DNA of 64,000 bases, taken from NCBI RefSeq assembly GCF_049803795.1, contig NZ_JBNAGJ010000005.1, forward strand, positions 248,001 to 312,000, written 5' to 3'. Every line of letters starts with the position of its first letter. Within the stretch, counting starts at the first letter, position 1. Shown one piece after another: positions 36,904-43,749 of this stretch. The DNA comes from Thalassobius sp002708925 (lineage in GTDB: Bacteria > Pseudomonadota > Alphaproteobacteria > Rhodobacterales > Rhodobacteraceae). Both the position numbers and the translations under genes were made by a program. The notes beneath the pieces are model-generated. The model saw only the letters and a list, made by a program, of their open reading frames with translations. It searched no databases and was not told the DNA's origin.

Positions 36904-38124
36904 GTGGCTGACTTTCACCAGAACGGCAATATCACGACCTTGCACAATTTGCGCACCAACAGCGCCAATGACCTGAGCCGCGATTTGCAGACCTACTCGG
37001 AGACGCGGAAAATCTCGCTGATCCTGCCATCGCTGTTTTCCGAACTCGAAGGCGACGCGCTGCCCAATATCCTGGATGAGCTGGCTCAGGTGCCCTATCT
37101 GCACCGCATTATCATCGGGCTGGACCGCGCCGATGCAGAGCAGTTCCGCTATGCCAAGGAATTTTTCGCGCGCCTGCCGCAGCAGCATATCGTGATCTGG
37201 AACGATAGCCCCCGGATGCAGGCCATTGACGCACGTCTGGCCGATCTGGGCCTGGGCCCCTGCGAGCCGGGCAAGGGCAAAAACGTCTGGTCCTGCCTGG
37301 GCTATCTGATGGCCTGTCAGGACAGCGCCGTGGTGGCCATCCACGATTGCGATATTGTGACCTATGAAAAGGACATGCTGTCCCGGCTGGTCTATCCGGT
37401 GGCCAATCCGAATTTCCCCTATCAGGTGTCCAAGGGGTTCTATCCGCGCATTGGCGATGGCAAGATCAACGGGCGCGTCAGCCGGATGCTGGTCTCGCCC
37501 GCGCTGATCGCGCTGAAACGCACCATCGGGGATCGCGATTATCTGGATTTCCTGCGCTCGTTCCGCTACCCGCTGTCGGGGGAATTTGCCATGCGGACCT
37601 CGATCCTGCCGGATCTGCGGATGCCGTCCGATTGGGGGCTGGAGATTGGCCTGCTCTCCGAGGCCTGGCGCAATCTGGCGCGAAAATCCGTCTGTCAGGT
37701 GGAAATCTCGGACGCCTATGACCACAAACATCAGGAACTGTCGCCGCAGGACAAAACCCAGGGCCTAAGCCGCATGTCCATCGACATCTGCAAATCCATC
37801 TTCCGCAAACTGGCGACCGATGGCACGGTTTTCACCGAGGAAACCTTCCGCACGCTCAAGGCCACCTACTATCGCGCCGCGCTGGACCTGCTGGAGGATT
37901 ACTATCACGATGCGCGCATGAACGGGCTGTCCGTCGATCGCCACCAGGAAGAGCGCAGCGTTGAAATGTTTGCCGAAAACATCACCGAGGCCGGGCGGAT
38001 CTATCTGGAAAACCCGGCCGAGACGCCCTTTATTCCCACCTGGGCGCGCGTCCATGCCGCCGACCCCGATCTGATGCGGGACCGTAAAGAGGCCGCCGAA
38101 CTGGATTACGCCGAGATCGGCTGA
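36904..38124 (+). CDS. Glucosyl-3-phosphoglycerate synthase (GpgS-like, GT81)
   Basis: 406 residues from a GTG with AGGAG upstream. The GT-A core starts ISLILPSLFSELEG and has VVAIHDCDIVTYEKDM (DxD-type metal site near residue 146) and RYPLSGEFAMR, the GpgS substrate loop. It joins UDP-glucose or another NDP-glucose to 3-phosphoglycerate in the cytoplasm. Paired with the phosphatase upstream and convergent with a glucosylglycerate-type phosphorylase, it makes a synthesis-and-turnover cluster for the osmolyte glucosylglycerate. Confidence 0.85.
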   Translation: MADFHQNGNITTLHNLRTNSANDLSRDLQTYSETRKISLILPSLFSELEGDALPNILDELAQVPYLHRIIIGLDRADAEQFRYAKEFFARLPQQHIVIWNDSPRMQAIDARLADLGLGPCEPGKGKNVWSCLGYLMACQDSAVVAIHDCDIVTYEKDMLSRLVYPVANPNFPYQVSKGFYPRIGDGKINGRVSRMLVSPALIALKRTIGDRDYLDFLRSFRYPLSGEFAMRTSILPDLRMPSDWGLEIGLLSEAWRNLARKSVCQVEISDAYDHKHQELSPQDKTQGLSRMSIDICKSIFRKLATDGTVFTEETFRTLKATYYRAALDLLEDYYHDARMNGLSVDRHQEERSVEMFAENITEAGRIYLENPAETPFIPTWARVHAADPDLMRDRKEAAELDYAEIG

Positions 38125-38149
38125 TCGGGCCGGATTTATCAGGCCAGAA

Positions 38150-39895
38150 TCAGGCCAGATTGGTGATCCAGCGACATTGGTAGGGGGCGAAGGTAATTTC
38201 GGCCCCGCCGGGGTCCACCTTCTGCCCGCTCAGCAGATCCACCCAGTTATCGCCGTCGATCAGGTTGATGCTCTGCGGAGAGATCGTCAGGGAATCGGCG
38301 CTGACATTATGCAGGGCGAAAATGGACTGGTCGCGCTCCAGGCTCTGCCGCCAAAGCCCGAAAATCCGCGGATCCACATGCAGCGTGAACTGCGTCGCAT
38401 TGGGGTGGAACGCGGGCTGTTTGCGCCGCACCGTCATCCGCCGCAGCAATTCCGTCATCACCCGAGACTGCACCGTTTCAGGATTCGCCAGACGCTCGTT
38501 CAGCGCGCCATAATCCCAGCGATGCCGATTGATCGCCCGATTATGTCCTGACTTTTCAACGCCTTCGTGATCATTGGGCGTCCCCAGCAGCGCATGGATA
38601 TAGATCGCGGGAATGCCCTCTAGCGCCATGATCAGGGTCTGAGACGCCATGAACCGATCAAATTGCCACTGATCGACGCCATCAAACGTGCCTTTCATCG
38701 CCTCATACCAGGTGATGTTCAGCTCATAGGGGGCCTCTCCGCCGCCGGGTAATGCGCGCATACTGACTTCGCCGCCGAAATCGCGGACCTTACCGATGAC
38801 CTGATCCACCTCGTCCTTGCTAAGCAGGCCCTCAGCCGGGCGCATCCCGATTCCGTCATGGCTGGCGGTGAAATTCAGATAAGCGCAACCCATCTGCGCC
38901 GGCGGCATCGAGCCCTGCCAGCGGTTCAGATACTCGGCCGTTCCCGCCATCATCGCGTGCAGCACCAAAGGCGGCAACGAGAAGTTATACACCGCGTGCG
39001 CCTCGTTCCGGTTGCCGAAATAGGACAGGTTTTCCGCCTTGGGCACGTTGGTTTCGGTCAGCAGAATCACCGGCTCGATGGCGTAATCGGCCAGCAGGCG
39101 CATCAGGCGCACAATCGCGTGGGTCTGCGGCATGTGAATGCTGGTGGTGCCGATTTCCTTCCACAGGAAGGCCACCGCATCCAGCCGGACGATCCGCACG
39201 CCCATATCGATATGCAGCCGCATCACGCGCAGGAACTCCAGCAGAACCTCGGGGTTGCGAAAGTCCAGATCCACCTGATCATGGCTGAACGTACACCACA
39301 CATGACGAGGGCCGTTCACCGTTTCGACCTCGCGCAGCAGGGGGTGCGTGCGCGGGCGAACGACGCTGCTCAGATCATCTGTGGGGGCTGCCTCGAAGAA
39401 GAATTTATCATAGGGTTCATGCCCTTGCAGGTAAGAGTTAAACCACATGGACTGGCTGGAGACATGATTCAGCACCAGATCCGACATCAGTTTGAACTCA
39501 GACCCAATACGGCTGATATCAGCCCAATCGCCCAGCACCGGATTGACCGCGCGATAATCCGTCACCGCAAACCCATCATCCGAGGTATAGGGAAAAAACG
39601 GCAGGATATGCACCCCATCGATCACGCCTTTCAGGTGGCGCTCCAGAAAATCGTGCAGCAGGTCCAGCGGTTTATGCTGCCCATCCACGATCGAGTTACC
39701 ATAGGTGATCAGCAGCGAATCCCGCTCGGACCATTGATTATTGCCAGGCACCCGCCCGCGTTTGCGATGATGCGCCTCTCCGGGCCAGAAGGCATCAATC
39801 ACCTGGCTGGACAGGATCGCGCTGTCCAGTTCGGGATAAAGCTGTTCAAGCAGAGCGGCAAGTTTCAGGCTGAATGAATGGTTTTGCGAGGTCAT
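38150..39895 (-). CDS. GH13_18 sugar phosphorylase, probable glucosylglycerate phosphorylase
   Basis: 581 residues from the ATG at 39895. It has the sucrose-phosphorylase-type barrel: DGVHILPFFPYTSDDGFAV, nucleophile Asp in VRIVRLDAVAFLWKE, acid/base Glu in LLTETNVP, and third acid in FTASHDGIGMRP. Subfamily GH13_18 covers sucrose, glucosylglycerol and glucosylglycerate phosphorylases. Convergent with a GpgS-like gene, it is most likely a glucosylglycerate phosphorylase that recovers glucose-1-phosphate and glycerate. Sucrose as substrate cannot be excluded from sequence alone. Confidence 0.8.
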   Translation of the reverse strand: MTSQNHSFSLKLAALLEQLYPELDSAILSSQVIDAFWPGEAHHRKRGRVPGNNQWSERDSLLITYGNSIVDGQHKPLDLLHDFLERHLKGVIDGVHILPFFPYTSDDGFAVTDYRAVNPVLGDWADISRIGSEFKLMSDLVLNHVSSQSMWFNSYLQGHEPYDKFFFEAAPTDDLSSVVRPRTHPLLREVETVNGPRHVWCTFSHDQVDLDFRNPEVLLEFLRVMRLHIDMGVRIVRLDAVAFLWKEIGTTSIHMPQTHAIVRLMRLLADYAIEPVILLTETNVPKAENLSYFGNRNEAHAVYNFSLPPLVLHAMMAGTAEYLNRWQGSMPPAQMGCAYLNFTASHDGIGMRPAEGLLSKDEVDQVIGKVRDFGGEVSMRALPGGGEAPYELNITWYEAMKGTFDGVDQWQFDRFMASQTLIMALEGIPAIYIHALLGTPNDHEGVEKSGHNRAINRHRWDYGALNERLANPETVQSRVMTELLRRMTVRRKQPAFHPNATQFTLHVDPRIFGLWRQSLERDQSIFALHNVSADSLTISPQSINLIDGDNWVDLLSGQKVDPGGAEITFAPYQCRWITNLA

Positions 39896-40030
39896 TTCAA
39901 TGTCTTGGGCCGTTTTCCTAAGTAGTGCCCGCCCACCCGCAAACGGGCAAGCCCTGGCCCGAAGATAGCTGAAAACAGCCCGAATTTCCGGCACAGTCGC
40001 TTAGAAACTATGCAAACGCCGCCGAAATAA

Positions 40031-40061
40031 GAAAACGCGCCGCATTATTGGGCGCGTTTTC
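40031..40061 (-). terminator. Terminator of the original tRNA-Val (CAC) locus
   Basis: GAAAACGCGCC-GCATTATTG-GGCGCGTTTTC is an 11-bp perfect stem whose A/T ends give a T-run on both strands. It lies 10 bp past the CCA end of the tRNA fragment, as expected of a tRNA terminator that stayed on the chromosome side of the insertion. Confidence 0.75.
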
Positions 40062-40070
40062 CGGGAATAA

Positions 40071-40122
40071 TGGTGGGTGATAAGAGATTTGAACTCCTGA
40101 CATCTTCGATGTGAACGAAGCG
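40071..40122 (-). pseudogene. tRNA-Val (CAC) 3' fragment: attachment site of the prophage
   Basis: 52 nt containing the acceptor 3' arm with CCA, the T-arm (AGGAG-TTCAAAT-CTCTT) and the complete anticodon arm (CTTCG-TTCACAT-CGAAG, anticodon CAC), but no D-arm or 5' acceptor strand. Everything to the right is phage-like. Integration into the 3' half of a tRNA leaves just such a copy at one end; the intact tRNA-Val(CAC) should be at the other end, beyond base 64,000. Confidence 0.85.
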
Positions 40123-40297
40123 GCGGTCGCTCAAGCTATTGTTTTTTGGTCAACAGAGCTGTTTTTAAACGGAGTTTTTCGCAGCCAATGCAGGCAAAGG
40201 CAGGTTCACGCAGGTTCAGTGAACTGCCATGCACTTCGTAGATGTTTTGTAAGGACACCCTCACCATTCCTAAACACTTCCCCACCAAACTGCCCGC

Positions 40298-40639
40298 ATG
40301 ATTAGTGCGATGCTTATAGTGACCACCATAGCCGTCACGGACGGCGACACCCTGCGCAGCGGGGATCTGCGAATCCGGCTATGGGGCATCGACGCCCCCG
40401 AGCTGAAGGACGACGGCGGCCCAGAGGCCAAGCAGGCCCTGGCCGATCTGACCGATGGTCAGCCCCTCGTTTGTGATGTGGTGGACGTTGGAAAATACGG
40501 GCGCATGATCGCGAAATGCCGCCTGCCCGGCGGGGCCGATCTGGCGTGTGAGATGGTCAGGACTGGTCACGCTGTTGATTGGCCGAAATATAGCGGCGGG
40601 GCCTATGCCGGGTGCAAAAAAGACGGCGCTAGGCACTGA
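40298..40639 (+). CDS. Thermonuclease-like (SNase fold) protein
   Basis: 113 residues. The SNase-type fold is recognised from VTDGDTLRSGDLRIRLWGIDAPEL, with the Asp and Arg of the active site, and from GKYGRMIAKCRL, with the second Arg. It is shorter than secreted nucleases and lacks a clear signal peptide, though the first residues are hydrophobic. It is the first gene of the element next to the attachment site. Whether it is an active nuclease or a phage homologue with another role is unknown. Confidence 0.78.
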   Translation: MISAMLIVTTIAVTDGDTLRSGDLRIRLWGIDAPELKDDGGPEAKQALADLTDGQPLVCDVVDVGKYGRMIAKCRLPGGADLACEMVRTGHAVDWPKYSGGAYAGCKKDGARH

Positions 40640-40666
40640 TTTTATTGCCAAAATCCCTCTTTTCCC

Positions 40667-40696
40667 TTGCTCATAGTACCCCTATTGTGGTACTAA
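40667..40696 (+). promoter_or_regulatory. Promoter overlapped by a dyad operator (peptide-XRE operon)
   Basis: TTGCTC (40667-40672), an 18-bp spacer and TACTAA (40691-40696). A dyad TAGTACC-8 bp-GGTACTA (40674-40695) covers the spacer and -10 region. An XRE regulator is encoded downstream in the same transcript, so autorepression is likely. Confidence 0.65.
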
Positions 40697-40726
40697 TTGG
40701 GCATAGAAAGAAAGGAGGTGAGACGA

Positions 40727-40804
40727 ATGAAAACAAACTGGGGAATTGTTCTCCAACTAGTGACGATACTGATCCTCACAATCAATATTATCCATCACTG
40801 GTAG
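40727..40804 (+). CDS. 25-residue hydrophobic membrane peptide 1
   Basis: The frame encodes MKTNWGIVLQLVTILILTINIIHHW: a short polar start, one membrane-length helix and a His-His-Trp end. Its ribosome site AAAGGAGGTGA is nearly a perfect anti-16S match at ideal spacing, which is strong evidence that it is translated. It is followed by a GC hairpin (40811-40834) and a second peptide of the same length. I do not recognise it. Small toxins, holin-like peptides and regulators of membrane enzymes are all possible. Confidence 0.68.
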   Translation: MKTNWGIVLQLVTILILTINIIHHW

Positions 40805-40810
40805 GAGAAC

Positions 40811-40834
40811 GGGGTAGGCTAGCGGGCCTGCCCC
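40811..40834 (+). promoter_or_regulatory. Hairpin between the two small peptides
   Basis: GGGGTAGGC-TAGCGG-GCCTGCCCC is a 9-bp stem with one G:U pair and no T-run. It could protect the mRNA of the first peptide or limit read-through to the second peptide and regulator. Confidence 0.5.
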
Positions 40835-40878
40835 ACCCTTACCCCAGAACACAACTCCAGTCAACGAAAGGAAGAACC

Positions 40879-40956
40879 ATGACAAAGATGTCTATTGCCC
40901 TGTCCATCGTGATCCTGCTGCTGATTGCGTTCAGCATCTACATCGGCGCGCTATGA
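40879..40956 (+). CDS. 25-residue hydrophobic membrane peptide 2
   Basis: The frame encodes MTKMSIALSIVILLLIAFSIYIGAL, a single membrane helix with a short basic start. AAAGGAAG lies upstream at a good distance. Its stop overlaps the XRE start (ATGA), so the two are translationally coupled. Same length as peptide 1 but no sequence identity worth noting. Function unknown. Confidence 0.7.
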   Translation: MTKMSIALSIVILLLIAFSIYIGAL

Positions 40957-41168
40957 CCGGCGACCAGATGAAACAGATCCGAGGCCAGCTGAACCTGACA
41001 CAGGCCCAGCTGGCCGACTTGGTGGGTGGCCGCAAGCAACTCATCTCGGACTATGAAAACGAGCGACGCACGATCCCGGCCAAGTTGGCACTGGTGATGG
41101 AATGTTTCCGCGAGATTGACCATCTAGGCGGGAACATCAAGGCCGTAACCAACCGGGCTCGCAGGTAA
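40953..41168 (+). CDS. XRE-family transcriptional regulator
   Basis: 71 residues, nearly all one helix-turn-helix domain: MKQIRGQLNLTQAQLADLVG then GRKQLISDYENERR. It overlaps the second membrane peptide by ATGA, so it is the third product of that transcript. The dyad at 40674-40695 over the promoter is its probable operator. A strong terminator follows. It could be the prophage's small regulator or the antidote/regulator of the peptides. Confidence 0.86.
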   Translation: MTGDQMKQIRGQLNLTQAQLADLVGGRKQLISDYENERRTIPAKLALVMECFREIDHLGGNIKAVTNRARR

Positions 41169-41173
41169 CATCA

Positions 41174-41201
41174 CCCCGCTTAGGCGCGGGGCTTTTTCTT
41201 G
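41174..41201 (+). terminator. Terminator of the peptide-XRE operon
   Basis: CCCCGC-TTAGGC-GCGGGG then CTTTTTCTT, 6 bp after the XRE stop. The 18-mer GCGCGGGGCTTTTTCTTG at 41184-41201 is repeated exactly at 43194-43211. Confidence 0.85.
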
Positions 41202-41234
41202 GAGCGCCCAACTGATCGACAGCGATACTTTTTC

Positions 41235-41260
41235 ATTTTGCGCAAATAAATACGCAAAAT
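41235..41260. promoter_or_regulatory. Candidate HicB operator
   Basis: ATTTTGCG-10 bp-CGCAAAAT is a perfect dyad with 8-bp arms and an AT-rich centre, ending 3 bp before the hicA -35 box. HicB here carries a C-terminal ribbon-helix-helix, which typically binds such dyads. Confidence 0.6.
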
Positions 41261-41263
41261 AGC

Positions 41264-41292
41264 TTGACCCCAAAGGTAGATTTGTGTATATA
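41264..41292 (+). promoter_or_regulatory. hicAB promoter
   Basis: TTGACC (41264-41269), a 17-bp spacer and TATATA (41287-41292), a very good sigma-70-type promoter. The predicted start of transcription (about 41,299-41,300) coincides with the hicA ATG, so the transcript may be leaderless. Confidence 0.75.
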
Positions 41293-41299
41293 TTTACGC

Positions 41300-41485
41300 A
41301 TGGAAACAAACAGCCGAAAGATTATCGCTAGGTTGCTTTCCGAAGGCTTCGAAAAGGTCTCTCAAAAAGGATCACACGTGAAGCTTAGAAAAGGAAACCG
41401 AACGGTCATCGTTCCTCACCCCAAGCGGGATTTGCCGAAAGGCACAGCTCGCAACATAGCAAAGGCTGCGGGCTGGATCGAATGA
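41300..41485 (+). CDS. hicA: HicA-type toxin (mRNA interferase)
   Basis: 61 residues. HicA fold with the catalytic His in QKGSHVKLRKG near residue 25 and TVIVPHPKRDLPKGTARNIAK, including the second conserved stretch. HicA cleaves mRNA and tmRNA when not bound by HicB. The ATG at 41300 has no Shine-Dalgarno and sits where transcription should start. A longer frame would begin at a TTG inside the -35 box, so it is rejected. hicB follows after 51 bp. Confidence 0.9.
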   Translation: METNSRKIIARLLSEGFEKVSQKGSHVKLRKGNRTVIVPHPKRDLPKGTARNIAKAAGWIE

Positions 41486-41536
41486 TCCGGCCCCGGCCAC
41501 CCAGCCAGAGGACGGCTAAACTAAAAAAGGAGAGCG

Positions 41537-41932
41537 ATGAAAATGTTCTATTGGGCCATCGTGCATCATGACGAAGGTTCCGCTTTTGGCGTCAGCTTCC
41601 CGGATTTGCCGGACTGTTTCGCTGCTGCGGACGATGAACGCGACATCATGAAAAACGCCATTGCGGCATTGGACGATTACTTCTCGGACGGGCATGAAGC
41701 GCCTACCGCGATGTCTCTGAATGAGGTGAAACGTGAGGTCAAAGAAGATCTGGCCGAGGGAGCATACCTCATCCAGGTTCCGGTGATCCCCCTCACATCC
41801 AAGTCGGTGCGCGTAAATCTGAGCATGGACAGCGGTCTTTTGGCGGCCATTGACGATGCTGCGTCGAGGCTCGGGCTGAACAGGTCCGCTTTCATTGCGC
41901 AGGCCGCCCGCCGCGAAATAGAAGCGGCTTAG
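41537..41932 (+). CDS. hicB: HicB-type antitoxin with ribbon-helix-helix domain
   Basis: 131 residues. The N-terminal HicB fold (YWAIVHHDEGSAFGVSFPDL, then CFAAADDERD) binds the toxin; the C-terminus SVRVNLSMDSGLLAAIDDAA and LNRSAFIAQAARREI is a ribbon-helix-helix DNA-binding domain. It neutralises HicA and should repress the operon. AAAGGAGAG lies just upstream of the ATG, unlike the toxin gene, so the antitoxin has a much stronger ribosome site. A clear terminator follows. Confidence 0.9.
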   Translation: MKMFYWAIVHHDEGSAFGVSFPDLPDCFAAADDERDIMKNAIAALDDYFSDGHEAPTAMSLNEVKREVKEDLAEGAYLIQVPVIPLTSKSVRVNLSMDSGLLAAIDDAASRLGLNRSAFIAQAARREIEAA

Positions 41933-41949
41933 GCGCGCAAATTAGGTAA

Positions 41950-41974
41950 GGGAGCGGGCAACCGCTCCCTTTTT
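41950..41974 (+). terminator. Terminator after hicAB
   Basis: GGGAGCGG-GCAA-CCGCTCCC is an 8-bp perfect stem with a GNRA-type loop, followed by TTTTT. Confidence 0.9.
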
Positions 41975-42143
41975 CACCGAATGTCTCAGATGATGAAACA
42001 GAACTATTGAGGTCGCAGACTTCCTCATTCTCACCTCAAACACCGAATCGCGCGCCCCAACCCCAAAAGAATTTTTTTTTCACTTGTCGAGACAGTCTTT
42101 TCGGTTCACCCATGATCTGGTTTTCATGTATGTGGGCTGCGTT

Positions 42144-42884
42144 ATGTCGAACATTCCACCACAAGACTTTGCGTTCTACGCAGATGAATCTGGCATTAGC
42201 CAAGACCGGTTTACCGTTGTTGGTGGTATTTGCATGCGCAAGAGCACCGCGGCTGATGTGTATGACTCCATAGCACGATACCGTGATGAACACGGCATGA
42301 ATGCAGAACTAAAATGGAGCCGCATTTCAAATCAAAAGATTGAGCAATATCTGTCACTTGTTGACCTGTTTTTCGCCCTGAACAACACCAACAAGGTACA
42401 GTTTCATTCTGTTATCTTTGACAGCCACAAGGCCAACCACAAGCGATACAACAACGGCGATCCGGATATTGGCCTTTCGAAACTCTACTACGACCTCATC
42501 CTTCACAAGTTCGTAAAGCGGTGCGGCCACTATGGCTCTCTTTTCGTCTGCCTAGACAAACGAAATAGCAGCACTTCGCTGCACGATTTATTGAAAATGC
42601 TCAATGCATCAGCCAAGCGCGACTTTGATATGGCTCGCGCACCAGTGAGGCAGCTAGTCGCGAGAGATTCCAAGACAGACTGCCTGCTTCAAATGAATGA
42701 CGTCGTCCTTGGCGCAGTGTGTGCGATCCGAAATGGCAGACACTTGCTTTCACATACCCGCAGCGCAAAACGGGAAGTAGCTGAGTATGTTCTGAAGAAG
42801 AGCGGCTTGGAGAGTTTCGAAGCTGATTCACCGAAAAAAGTAAACCGCTTCACAGTCTGGAATAAGGTGCCTAAACCGAGATAA
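42144..42884 (+). CDS. DUF3800 domain protein (phage cargo gene)
   Basis: 246 residues from the ATG at 42144; no strong ribosome site is visible, and an upstream run of nine T (42072-42080) precedes the frame. DUF3800 is recognised from FAFYADESGISQDRFTVVGGI with the Asp-Glu-Ser motif, and later VCLDKRNS and LQMNDVVLGAV, a spacing like an RNase H-type fold. The base composition is more AT-rich than the late phage genes, suggesting separate acquisition. DUF3800 genes are frequent on mobile elements; their function is unsettled. It lies between hicAB and the lysis end. Confidence 0.75.
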   Translation: MSNIPPQDFAFYADESGISQDRFTVVGGICMRKSTAADVYDSIARYRDEHGMNAELKWSRISNQKIEQYLSLVDLFFALNNTNKVQFHSVIFDSHKANHKRYNNGDPDIGLSKLYYDLILHKFVKRCGHYGSLFVCLDKRNSSTSLHDLLKMLNASAKRDFDMARAPVRQLVARDSKTDCLLQMNDVVLGAVCAIRNGRHLLSHTRSAKREVAEYVLKKSGLESFEADSPKKVNRFTVWNKVPKPR

Positions 42885-43187
42885 TTTGGGGCCCCAAGAA
42901 CCTACAGGCTTACGCACATACGCTATTGCGTTCTCCTAACATCATCAGGATTTTCAGCCCTTGATGACCCCTGTGATTCTTATACACAACTGTGGACATT
43001 GACACAAGTCACTTGAATGTGTAGCTTTTTGCGCCGCCGAATCGCACCCGGAAGAGTGGGAGTGCAAACGTCAAGCCAAAACCTTTGATGGAAAGTGCGT
43101 CAACTTCGCATATTCCTGATGCAACCGGGTCGCCTGAGGACAGGCTTGGTTCAGATGGCTTTCAAGACCTTCGACCTGCACGGCTCC
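42885..43187. other. Non-coding gap with DnaA-box-like dyad
   Basis: No credible gene. TTATACACA at 42980-42988 fits the DnaA box TTATNCACA, and TGTGGACAT 2 bp later is an inverted near-match (7 of 9). The rest shows no repeat that I can support. Frames running through to 43,637 on the plus strand are antisense to the holin genes and have shadow-type composition. Confidence 0.45.
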
Positions 43188-43211
43188 GCCTCAGCGCGGG
43201 GCTTTTTCTTG
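43188..43211 (+). terminator. Terminator-like repeat at the end of the cargo region
   Basis: CCGC-CTCA-GCGCGGGG followed by CTTTTTCTTG. Its last 18 bases are identical to the terminator at 41184-41201. It stands between the plus-strand cargo and the minus-strand lysis genes. Confidence 0.6.
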
Positions 43212-43216
43212 CCCCC

Positions 43217-43576
43217 TCACCGCCGCAACACCCGCGCCAGACCTGCCAAGCCAAAGAGCGACAGGATGATCTGCCCTTGCCAATCATCCATCGGCGCGGG
43301 CAGCGCGTGGACGGTCCAGCCGGGAAACCACCCCGGCACAGCCGACACCAGCGCCACGCAACTCATGTGCAGCACCAGCGGCAGACCGGCAAGGAACACC
43401 AGCAGATCGAACAGACGCCCCCTGCTCTGCAGGCTGCGGATTCTTTCGATCTCGATTTCTGCGGCGATACGGTCCTGCTCTGTCTCAGCGCTCTGGCGCG
43501 CGGCAAAGGCAGCCGCCAGCCGATCGGCAAGACCTGACCCGGCCAAGCGCGCCAGCCAACGGATCACGTCCGCCAC
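43217..43576 (-). CDS. Holin-like membrane protein
   Basis: 119 residues. A charged amphipathic helix (RQSAETEQDRIAAEIEIERI) precedes two membrane segments (LFDLLVFLAGLPLVLHMSCVAL and GQIILSLFGLAGLARVL). It is the last late gene and overlaps the previous small membrane-protein gene by 13 bp. This pattern (N-terminal coiled helix and two to three membrane segments next to an endolysin) is that of alphaproteobacterial phage holins of the 3TM type. Role inferred from position. Confidence 0.68.
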   Translation of the reverse strand: MADVIRWLARLAGSGLADRLAAAFAARQSAETEQDRIAAEIEIERIRSLQSRGRLFDLLVFLAGLPLVLHMSCVALVSAVPGWFPGWTVHALPAPMDDWQGQIILSLFGLAGLARVLRR

Positions 43577-43749
43577 CCGCGCCGTTTGGCCAGATAATAT
43601 GCGCCCTCGACCATTGCCCCGATCAGCGCGCCAGTGACCATCACAATGTCAGGATCGGCGGCAAGCCGGTCACCGATGGCCACAGAGCCAAAAACCACGC
43701 CCCCAGCGATGTAGCGCAGAACGATCCGCGCGATTGGAGCCCAATTCAT
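43564..43749 (-). CDS. Small membrane protein of the lysis cassette
   Basis: 61 residues with two membrane segments (IVLRYIAGGVVFGSVAIG and IVMVTGALIGAMVEGAYYLA) and a basic end (KRRGWRT). Start overlaps the lysozyme stop (ATGA). A second holin, antiholin or pinholin is the likely role. Confidence 0.7.
   Translation of the reverse strand: MNWAPIARIVLRYIAGGVVFGSVAIGDRLAADPDIVMVTGALIGAMVEGAYYLAKRRGWRT

Noticed and set aside
41264..41299. Longer HicA starting at a TTG at 41,264
   Set aside because: The TTG is the -35 box itself; transcription starts downstream of it.
43085..43637. Two overlapping plus-strand frames at the lysis end
   Set aside because: They run antisense through the holin genes, with Arg/Pro/Ser-rich composition and no ribosome site.
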